DNA from: Adiantum capillus-veneris
Lineage: Eukaryota; Streptophyta; Polypodiopsida; Polypodiales; Pteridaceae
Direction: 5' to 3'
DNA: 64,000 nucleotides
Assembly: GCA_014529385.2 (NCBI GenBank)
Contig: CM043971.1
Span: 58,389,709-58,453,708, forward strand
Of the stretch, positions 34,870 through 46,200 are shown one piece after another. Position 1 is the first letter of the stretch. The number at the start of each line of letters is the position of its first letter. Made by a program: the position numbers and the translations under genes. Under the pieces are notes generated by a model. It searched no databases, was not told the DNA's origin, and saw only the letters and a list, made by a program, of their open reading frames with translations.

Positions 34870-37800
34870 GTAAGTGGACTTGGCTGTGCTTATCTCCATT
34901 TGTTCTTGTTTTTATCTGATTGGATTGACATTTAGATGACGCCTAGGTCATCTGCCCCACCTATATCTTTCTGGCAATTGATGAAATTTTACTTGCAATG
35001 CTGGAGGTTTGTTCGCAACGCTCCTTAATTTGTACGTGTACTTGTATGTATGCGCTTAGTAGAGGTTTGCGTGGAATCTGTAATGTGCTTGTGTGGTTCA
35101 GACCTGGAAGCACAGAGAAAAGGAAGGACAAATCTGTCGTTTCCTCAATGCCAGAGTTCAGACCCTCACTGTAGCTTGCTCTCACTGCAGTAGTAGCTGT
35201 CTCCCTGCAATTATTGCCCAATCTGCCCAGTTCTCACCCATTGCCTACACTTTTTTACTTCTGTGCAAAGTGCACAGCTTTGCGTGCGGTCTCTCTCTCT
35301 CACCCACCCACCCACCCACCCTGATTCGCACATGCACACGATCACATACTGACTCACTTGCAGCAGTCAGGCGGGAAGCTGGATACAGCTGGGTCAGAGG
35401 TGAAAGCGCAAGAAACAGGCTCTGCATAGGAACCAACATAGGGTCCTCATTGGGCGCCTTTAAATTGTTGGCCTGTGCTGCCTGTTTTCAAGTTGGAGCA
35501 AGGCCTATTTGTGGAGCATATTGACTGATCAGCAGCTGACATCAAAGATCTCGGTGTCTAATTTGGGCGCATACTGTTAAATTTTTGGACCGGGAACAAA
35601 AGCAACGCGTGCCGGGGACCTCTATACAGAAGTATTGGTCTCTAAGTCTCCCCCACCCGGTGAATATATGGGAAAGCATCAACTCCCCATCAAACACTCG
35701 GGACCAAGAAAACATAAAGGGGCCACAGAGCATGAAAACTCACCTGCCCTAAAATAACTTCCCTCCATTACTTGCCATCATGGGTCCTGCGCTTGTGCTT
35801 GCCCTTGCCCTTGCTTTGCTGTTTGCATCCCCTCTAGGAGATTTTGCTCCTCTAGACCTTGGTCCTTCCTTTATTGCTGATCCTTCACCTCTTCCATTGG
35901 TTCCTGCCCCCATTTACATCCCATTTGCACTATCTCTTACCCCTACCTTGGTGCTATGTCGCTATCTATTACAAAATGATATGCCTGGATTATCTTTTCC
36001 TTGGTGCACAAGTGTCATGTGCACATGGCTCTTTGTGCCGCGTGGACATGCTTCATCGTCTTCTAGAGCTAATTTTGTACCTATCCCTAGATAGGAGTGT
36101 CTAGAATCCTCAGAGGATTAGTACTGGCAATTTTGTGAGCCTAATTGCAGGACGTGCATGTCTGAACGAGTCCATTAGATTAGGTTTTCCGGTTTTGGAA
36201 TCCTCTTGCATAAATGGATTGTACAAGTGTTTTGCTGTAGAGGAGCCAAAGCTAGATCTAGCCCGAACGTTTTTGCATGCTCTCAGCGTTTTTGCTCTCA
36301 GATCGCAGATCTGCCCAGCGTTTCCGGTTATCAGCAGATCAGCCCAGCGTTATCAGTTTTCAGCCCTTTGCAGGACCTGCATGTCTGAACGAGTCCATTA
36401 TTAGGTTTTCCCGTTTTGGAACCCTCTTGCATAAATGGATTGTACGAGTGTTTTGCTGTAGAGGAGCCAGCGCTAGATCTAGCCTGAACGTTTTTGCATG
36501 CTCTCAGCGTTTTTGCTCCCAGATTGCAGATCTGCCCAGCGTTTCCAGTTAGCAGCAGATCAGCCCAGCGTTATCAGTTTTCGGCCCTTTTGCTAGCCGA
36601 TCGTGACCCGGATCTGCTAATGTTGCATCCTCGACTGCAGCCCGGTACTTCGGCAGCCCATTGAGCCTCTTCTCGGTCATTCCCGTGTTGCATTGAGTGC
36701 CCCCATTGTTGCCCATCATCGGCATCATGAAGATCTGCATTTTCAGCCCTGCTTTACCCTACGAATTGGCTGCGTTTTTGCAGCCGGTGGCCATCCGCAA
36801 TCCCACATTGAGAAGGCTCCAAAGGTGCATCAAATCAGCCCCGGAGGTGCTTCATCCTGAAGAGTTACCAAGGCGACATTCCCCATTCGAGTTAATAGAG
36901 TCTGCACATGAGGTATTGCATGTGTGTACATTTATGCAATCAAAAGCAAATACCACATTGGGAATGGTGTGGCGGGCTCTTGAAAGGGTTGGTTGGGACC
37001 CCATTGGGTGTCATTCTCCTTTTCTCTCTCTCTCTCTCTCTCTCTACACATCTCTCTCTCTCTCTCTCTCTCTCTCTGATTCCCTCTCTTTAGGGAATAA
37101 AAGGAACCATCATTCATGCTAAGTTGTAGTCCTTAACGCAAGGAAAGAAGTAAAGATTTGTGGAAGTGTAAAACCTAGATCTTCACCATTCTAATTCCGC
37201 TGCATCTGACAACAAGATATGCAAAATCTTCTCAAATGATTATTTTTCCTTGGTGCACAAGATAGGCGAAACCTTCTGCCACCCTCAAAAATCTCAAATG
37301 GTGATTCTATGTTGAATTGTAAACAATGTTGTTAAGCAAACTCCACCAATGGCAAATATTTCTCCCACTGAGACTTATTTTCAGAGATAGAGCACTTCAA
37401 CAAGCCCAATGCCACCGAGTTGGTAATTTGACTACCCATTAGTTTGTAGATGAAATGACAAAGACGATGTGAGTAAAGTACCCACATTCTTACACACCGC
37501 TCTCAAAAACAAGCTTGCAAATCTAGGGTCTCTCTACGACACAATAGACTCAAGCTGCCCATTTAATCGAAAGATGTGCGATACAAATAGCTTTGCCAAA
37601 TAATCAGCCTTGAATGACTTCTTTGCTATGAAGTGAACCTGTTTGTTGAATCTATTCAGGATGGTCCAAATGCCCACCGTGAGTCTTTGGAAGATCGAAT
37701 ATAAATCCATAGTTGTACTCTCTCATGGTTTGTCTGGAACAGGTAAAAGACTATAGGTGCTTTGTGCCTATCATACTTCCCTTTTTGACATATTAGACAA

Positions 37801-37901
37801 GTACGCACAAACTTATCCACATCCTTCCTTCGTGAGCTAAGGCCAATAGAAGTAACTCTCAACTGTTAAAGAGTCTACAACGGAAGAAGAAACACGAACA
37901 C

Positions 37902-37991
<90 letters not shown>

Positions 37992-40900
37992 TATTAACGT
38001 CTTCAAAAGGCCGAACTCGACCTATGAGACAACATCCTATACATGTGTTGATGTGTCGGGCATCGAGAAAAATAAAATGGTACAAACTAAGAACATGAAG
38101 TGTAAAGCTACTCCCTGTGGTGTGGTATGATGGAATGTGGTGTAGTATGTGTAATGCGCAGTATACAATAGGCGGCCCTAAAGTAGGACGTGCTCATATG
38201 TGTATCCAGAACATCTATATGCAGCAGGGTAGTACAATCATGAAATGTAGGATACTAACAACATGCAACAGAAGTAGGGGACAATATGTGGTACATCGGT
38301 GGCGGTGGCTTGAAGCAGCTCTGGAGTGCAGTCTCCCAAGATGCTGATGAGAATCTCTGCTCTAGATGCTGCTGGTGTAGAGATAGTATACTCAGAATCT
38401 ATCTCCGATGATATCGAGGTGTCCTGTATCGTGGGAGTCGTGGTCTGCGTCGTGCCCGCTGGGCCTCTGCTTGCTGAAGGGTAAGCCCCCCCCCCCGGGT
38501 ATGGGGTGTAATAGGATCTGGTGCTGCACTGTGAAAATATTGTGTGATAGTGGTCTGGACCCTACTATCCTCTCTCTGTGGTGGCTGTAGTAACTGCTCT
38601 CTGATCTCTGAAGCTGCTACTAAGAACTGGCCAAATCTCCTCTGCTCATAGTCTGTCATACACTGCTGTAAGGAGTCCCCAATGTCATCTCTCTCCCTCA
38701 GCTGTGTGTAAGTTGGGCATCTGATCACAAAATGCTCCTCACTCTCTACCTCTGTATGGCATATCTGGCATATACGCTCTTCCCGTGGTATATCTCTCGC
38801 TCTACCTCTCTCAATCTCCAGCTGGTGTGATGAGAGTCGAAGCTGGCCGATGCTCACTCGTGAGCGGTGTGGCATATACTCCTGCATGTATTGTGGGGTC
38901 TCAATGAATCCTTGATCAGTAAGCCTCAGAAAATGCTCATAATAGTAGAGCATTTTCGGCGGCAGGAGGTCTGTATGCTGACGCCATGTCCGCTGAATGT
39001 AGGTATGCCATATCTCCTGTCTGATGACCCGATTTCTCTCAGAACGTGAGAGAGAGTAGGTCGGAGCCTGAGTATCATAATGGAGTGGTGGTAGTCTGTC
39101 AGTATCAATGCCATGTCGGGATAACCAGTCTCGTGTCTGGGCATACCATGAACCAGTGGCCCCATCTAGAGCCATCTCTCTGGATGCTGTAAATGCTCTG
39201 TAAGATATCCTGTCCGTCCCCATGTCCGTCCCCATGTCTCTGAATCTATGTAGAAGACAGACTGTCTGAAATAATGCTTCTATCAGCATCGGTGGGGCAG
39301 CAAGCTCGGCTCGGATAATATCATGTGGAACCGATGACTTGCTGCGGATCATCCTAGAGATCATAAGAACCTGGGGTCTCTCTATCTGTGTCCATACTGA
39401 GTCTGCCAATCCCGGTCTCCAAATAGATGATCCGTACATAAGTGCAGGTGTGACCAATGTATCAAAAGCCACCCCTTCGTCCGGGGCTCCTGGAAATGGG
39501 CCTGGTAGCACTGTCTCTCCATCAGAGCTAGTGATGCATATCCTCTAGTGAGTCTATCTCTGGGTGCCCGTGCCATCGAGAATGCTCCAGAAGCTGCTGT
39601 AAATGTCACCCCCAGATAAACATATGAGCCTGTCACCTCTATATCTCCTCCTGCTATTGTAAATCTGCTCTGTCGACGGATAGAAGCTGATGTGTGAAAG
39701 ATGAGAACCTTGGTCTTGCCAAGGTTCACTGTCAATCCTCTTTGTAAACAAAAGTCATCTAGAGCCTGTAAATGCTGCTGTAGGCCCTCGGCCGTCTCTG
39801 ACACGAGTATGATATCATCTGCATATAAAAGGATATGTACTATAGTCCCTCCTATCTCCACTCCCTCTCCTCCTCTGTGTAAAATGAAGTCCACAATCTC
39901 GTCGATATATAAACCAAAGAGTGTAGGTGATAGGGGACAACCTTGTTTCACACCGATGGTGCTCACAAGGGTGTCAGATAGTCCCCCAGGGCATCTCACT
40001 CTGCCAGATACATGCTCATACAATGCATAAATCCCCCATATCATCTCGGTCTCTATCCCCAAGGCAGCTAGGCGTCGAAAGAGCCTCTCTCTGGGTACTG
40101 TGTCGAATGCTTTGCGGAAATCCACATAGCAGCAATATAGTCTCCTCTTCTTCACTCGTGTCTAGTCAATCAGACAGCGTAGAGTGAAGATGTGATCAAT
40201 GGTGGAGAAAGCTCGGAGAAATCCAGCCTGTCCTGGTGTCCGCATGCCCTCTCCCTCGGCTAAAGAACTAAGCTCTGCCTCCAGCACTGCACCATATAGC
40301 TTGGCCAGTATCGGCCCAATCATAATGGTGCGATAAGTACCTGGGTCCATAGTGTCTCCAGACTTGTGGATAGGCACGATAGTGTGCTCTGTCCACGACT
40401 CTGGAAATCCCTCAGCTAGCGCCCGGTTTAAGAGGTGGGCAATGAGTGGTGCTAGTGTGTCCCGACCATATATAATATGCTCTGCCTGTAATCTTGACTG
40501 ATCTCTGGCCCTACCATGCTGTAAGTGAGAGATGGCTTTCTTCACCATGAGAGGGGTGAAGAAAGTGGATGATATGGGACGTGTTGTCTGTGGTGTGGGT
40601 ATAGGTGGCTGATCTGGAATCTGGTACAAGCTCTCTGCGTATTTGTGCCATGTCACCGAGTCCTGAATGGGTGTGGATGGTCTAGGAGTTCCGAGGCGAC
40701 GCCATGCCTCCGCACTGTCCTGGCTCATGAGTAGATGATAGAGATCCCAATACTGGTGCTCCTCCCATTCTCGTTTTTTACGACGGGTAAGGGTCTGCAT
40801 CCTACGTTGAGCTTGTCGATGTGTAATCTCTCCACGAGCCTCTAGTACACTCAACTGCTTGTGAAGATCTTGGCACTCGTCATCATACCATCTGTTTTGG

Positions 40901-43103
40901 GGCATAGTACCAGTGCGTGGGGGGTGTGTGTGTGTGTATGATGCGGGAAACTACGGATGGCTGATTCGTGTAGAATAGACGTGATCTGTGAAGTAAGTGT
41001 GTCAAGAGGTGCCATGGGATCAAGATGTAGAAGGTGCTCATGTAAATGGTGTACATACACAGGTGTAAGCTCATGAGTGAAAGAGATAGTGGTAAAAGTG
41101 TGGCTGTGAGTAGGCGGATCAGAGTAGGGGGTGGCTAAAAGGGAGAAAGTAAGATAAGTGTGGTCGGCCCCTAAGGGTCGGTGTGCAAGAATAAAGGTGT
41201 GTATGATATCTGCTGTAGGAATGGAACCCAATAGATAGTCTACTGTGCTCTCCCCTCCCCCATGAGGAACCCATGTAAATCCCCCAGAGTCCGGCCATCT
41301 CGCCATCCCGTTGTAAATAACGAGATGGTGTCTGCTACCAAGCTCCAGGAGATGGCGGCCATATCCAGTATTGTCCCGTCCCTCATCCGCTGACTGCCTG
41401 CTGACCCCCATCTCCCCAGCATCTAGTGTCCTCATAATGTTTGGCTGCTCCATGTCATATATCTCACACTGTTGGCTCTGTGTCCTCCCGTTGAAGTCCC
41501 CCATGAGGAGAACTTCTCCGAGTGCTGTATAGTGAGATATGTCCTCCGACAATCGGGAGTATGGATCCTGTATGGCATATCGTGATCCATGTGGAGAAAA
41601 ATAACATATGGCAATGTATAACCATCTCTCGTGGGTGAGCTCCAATCGTACCCACATGTAGCACGCCTCCTCATCTCTGCCCATCACCTGTATCCGTCTA
41701 TGTAGTCCTTGTCTAAACAGTATGGCCACCCCTCCTGAACCTCGAGCCGTACCCTGCCTGGTCATGGGTCTGCAGGTCGACTCCCACTGAAACCCTGTGA
41801 TGACTGTGGGTAGTCCTCTCTCTGGGCTGTCATGAGTCTCAGTGAGACATATAATGTCATGCTCCCTGACGATCTCCTCCAAGCGCTCTGGATGTGCCCA
41901 TAAAGCTCCATTGCAGTTCCATACTGCTCCTCTGAGTGGTGTCTCCTGTGCCCTAGCTTGTGTCTCATGGGTCGCGAATCCCTATGAAACTGGGCGACCA
42001 TCGATGAAGATCCTGCCATCCCTGAAGAAGGCCTTCTTGCCTTCTTTCCTTGCCTGGAGGACCCTGGGCATACATGATTTTCTGTGTTCGATCTGCATCT
42101 TAGTGAGATCCTCATCCATGAATGTGTGTCCCCCTTGTAGGCCGCGTAAAAGCACCCTTTTACGAAAGAGAGTGGTACGCTCCTCATCTCCTCGTAAGTG
42201 TAATATCAAGGGGCGTGCACGAGGAGTATCCCGCCCAGCTCGCCATGCCTTTGTAAAAGGCATGGTGTCTTTGTAGCCTAATTGGCTACAAAGCTCTTGT
42301 GCATCCGCCTCTGCTAAGGTACCCTCCTTGAGGCCAGTAATCCTGATGATGTATTTCCTCATTTGGCGTAGTCGCTCCTCCTCAAGTGTGGTCTGGACCC
42401 GCAGGTGTTCTTCCAGGTGTGCCTCCTCCTGTACCTCTTGATGTTCTTCTTGACCACCTCCACCCATCCGGATTGTTTTGCTTCCATTTCTGTTTGAATT
42501 TCCTCTTTTATATCTGCTTTCCACTTGTTCTTGATCTCCACCTCAATGTCCTCTAAGCTTGTAATTCCCCCTTCCTCTTTGGAGATGCGTAAGTGGTTGA
42601 TACTTTCTTGCACCCTGTGTGTTTCCATGTTGAATGTGTCCCGAAGACCTTCGAATGCCTTTTTCCATTCATTCTTCTCTTTGGTGAGTTCCTTGATGTG
42701 GTCTTCCATTTGTTTGATTTTCTCGGTCATCCTCCTCACTTCTGTATTCAATGCCTTGTCGGCGTCCTTCTTCATTTGTGTAATAGCCCGGGCGATCATC
42801 TCCTCCACCTCTCTTTTGTCCATTGGAGCCATTGCTGTCCACTAGTGTACTGTACTGGATGTACCTCCTCAGTCACTTCATCTCAGCTCTGGCCTTGGTA
42901 CAGCAGGATGTGGGGTACGGCCCAATGGGGGGACGTGGACGAGGTAGGTGGGGGTGATGGGGGGGTGTGCAGCAGACGAGGGGACTGGGGGTGTATACGA
43001 GAAGACTGGGGGGTGTGCAATAGTCGAGGAGGCTTGGGGTGTAGACTGGGGCACTCTGCCACACTCTGCAACAGGCGGCAGGCGAGCGTGATGGGCGGGG
43101 GTG

Positions 43104-43201
<98 letters not shown>

Positions 43202-46200
43202 ACGGCACGGCACGGCATGGCAGAGTTCCGCGCCCAGAAGCACTAGCCCTAAAGACTGGTGCCCCTTCTCGGTATTTCTTTATCTATTAAGCTTCAACAA
43301 TTACAATTTCCGAGTGTCCTCTCTTTCGCAAGCTCCCAAGCTAACCTTCTCGGAGAAGAGGCACTTGCACTCTTCTTAAAGGCCCTTAGCCATGCCCAAA
43401 AGCAGTTACATGAAAAGCATAGGTTCTAAAAGCGTATAGAGTCCCAAAAGCTAGCGCCTCCATGGGCTGTCCGTACGGCATGCCACGTCAGCCTGTAAGC
43501 ACGATTTGCGGAGATCCGTATAGCTTGCCATGCCATCAACTTTACGCAAATATGGGTCTTGTTTTTATTTTTAAAGGTTTTAGGCTCCTCGATCGGGTTC
43601 CATATATAACAAACTTGGACACCCCAAGTCAAGATTCTACCGCGACACAGTAGAGATTCACTTCAAAACACTTCACAGATCAAAAGAGAGTCGACACGGC
43701 CCGACGTAGTTCCGTGCCAAGAGATATTGGCCCCAAAGATTGGCGCCCCTTTCGGTATTTATATTTATATTAATCTGTGAGCAAAGTACAACTGAGCCTG
43801 CGGGTGCTTGCTCTCAGACTCTGCGTCCAGATGCTCTGAGAAGTGAGCCCCCTTGGGTCACTTATAAAGGTTTTACAAGGGTTGCTAAAAGCAGAGCCCC
43901 AAAAGCATTAAACTTCAAAAGCAATGTCTCCCAAAAGCTAGCACTGCCAAAAGCAGCTTGTGGAAATCGCGAAAGTCGTGGAATTTTGTACAGTTTTGCC
44001 ATGTCAACAGCCAGCACGTTTTACGGCAGTCCGTAGAGCAGCAACGTCAACATGCTCTTCGCTTCTTATTAATGGCACCTAGGCCCCTCGGCAAAGGTCC
44101 ATAAGTTGGACATGCAAGGTGATCAGTTTGTGACATACCCCCCTCTTGAAAGAATTGTAATCGCCCTCGATTACGCTTGCAAAACAAACAGAGGCCATAA
44201 ACTGTCTTAGTAGACACTGACCGTTAGTATCAACGCACTAGGCACGACACATCTAGCACTTGTACAAAACGACAATCACATCACAGGACATCTCAGGACA
44301 TCACTTGACATCACAGGACAAATCACAAAAAAATTCATTCCAAATCTGAGACCATGACTGCCAGCAACATATTGCGATCATGTCTATAGATTTTCGACTC
44401 AAGCACTGTCGTGTGCGAGAATCATTCCTAGGGATCCCAATCCATCATTAAGTTCAAATTGAATAGAGTGGTCCAATCATTCATTCTTGAATCGGTAGAC
44501 TTTGGATTTCACCCGAAACTTTACTTTAGACTTTAACTTTAGGACACAAAGAAACGTTATGAATAAACCTCTGAGTGGAATTACACTCCAAAACAAACCA
44601 CGGCTCGGTAGCTGGAGTGCTACCAAGCAGACATCGACGCCCTGCTAGCCCCAAAGACTGGTGCCCCTTTCGGTATTTTCTTTATTCCTATTACACTTGA
44701 GAAAAACCTGTAAACTTCTACAAGCTGATCCACTTTTATCAGGCTGAAATTTCCCTACTCTAACATGATTTTGGCAGCATAACCATAGTAGTCTCCACGG
44801 AAAAAATCCGAAGTACACGGTGACTTTCCACGCACTTTAGAGCACTTTACAAAACCTGGCGAGAAATTACAGCACCCTGAATTCTCTGTTTTGCGCTCCG
44901 ATTCGTGTGCCAATCACTTCTGTGGATAGCCCTCGAGCTCTCGTACCTGTAGGGTCACTTGCCCCTTGAATCCGGTGTTCACTTTCCTATTTTCGTCGTT
45001 TCCGTTTCGGGTTGTCACTATGGCTAGATGACAAGTCTTTATAGGGTTTTGAAGCAGTAATGGAAGTAGATGGTAGCACATCCGAGGGTTTCGACAAATT
45101 AAGGGAACTAGATGTAAGCTCATCAGAGGATTCCAATGAAGAAAGGGGATCAGATGATAGTGTCTCAAGGTTTTGACAATCGAGACTGACGTGCCAATGG
45201 ACAAGAAAGGCCAGCGAGGCTACTTAGAGGGGGTCCCAAGGCACAAGGAAAGAACATACAAGGAATGGGATGGCTAGATTGAATGAATGTAAGGTGCAGT
45301 GGAATGAATGTTTGAACTTTGCTCAACATGAGTGCTCCGAACTGTGCTCAAGGTTCCTATTGTTCTTATGGAAGGGAGAGCCTTCCGTTTCTTTAGTGAG
45401 AGTGCAATGGACACAAACAAAGTGAATGGACACAGTGAATGGAAGTGCATGAGATTGAGAGATAGAGAAGAGAATACGACACCAGAGACGTTGTAAAACC
45501 CTCCTCCGAAGGCCCCACTCTCTATGGCAAGAGCGGTCTACTTATGATTGCACAATTCTTTACAATGCTTGGACTTGTCGACGATGTCGACGACGATGAG
45601 GATGACGACGAGACGGGCTGAAATCTGAAAACGCTAAGGGCTGAAATCTGCAAATCTTGTATCTGCTGAATTCTCACTCTATGTCGGTGACGACGGCGAT
45701 GACGACGATGCAACGAAGACGTGCTGAAAACGCAGATGCTGAAATCTGCGTTTTCCGGGCTGAATCTGCAAACTACGCGGGATCTGACCGTGCGGCGAGG
45801 ATCTGTTGCGGGAAGGTGAGATCTGCAAGGTTTGGGGGTTCTGCTGCGGTATCTGACTACTGAAAACTGAAAACGCTGGTCTTCTTGTCGGTTTCGTCAC
45901 GAAGATTTGCAAAAATGCTGAGGTTCTAGGCTGATGCAAAAACGCTAGGGCTGAAAATGAGATCTTGCTGTGGAAATCTGCTAGCGCTAGGGCTGATCTG
46001 CTGTGTCTTGTTGTTGCCGAGGCTGATCTGCCATGCAAAAACGCCAAGGGCTGAATTGCAATGGAAAAACGCTGGGCTGTCTGTAGCAAAAACGCTAGGT
46101 CCTTGCTGATGGGGGTCCTGTTGAGAAGTTGCCTGTTGAGCGAGTGCTCCTGCTGCCTCTTCTGGCAATTAGTACTAGCCTAGGTTTGCTTATATATTAA

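Larger units (their letters stand above)
37989..43107 (-). mobile_element. LINE copy 1, nearly full length, minus strand
   Basis: It has a C-rich 5' leader (43107-42840 in reverse) next to a CT tract, a coiled-coil ORF1, then ORF2 with an apurinic-type endonuclease, RT and a zinc-binding C-terminus, and a 3' end GGCCTTTTGAAGACGTTAA followed by (CT)n instead of poly(A). Frameshifts near 42440, 40920 and 39500 and a stop at 40162 make it inactive now. The C-terminal block ([10 protein letters not shown]...CQICH) is unlike common plant L1. Confidence 0.9.

Noticed and set aside
34669..34935. Open frame [15 protein letters not shown] overlapping ADT exon 1, also transit-peptide-like
   Set aside because: It does not join exon 2 in phase, while the 34638 frame does and rebuilds the LPRPLS motif.
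35093..35524. 143-codon frame that could be a second ADT exon
   Set aside because: No family similarity, and direct splicing from 34869 to 57843 already keeps frame and motif.
35780..36094. Frame with a signal-peptide-like Leu/Ala start
   Set aside because: Lies in an ADT intron, Pro/Leu-rich, no domain and no homologous feature; likely chance.
42593..43246. Long plus-strand frame ending in Arg-Glu repeats
   Set aside because: Antisense to LINE ORF1 and extended by the GA tract; shadow frame.
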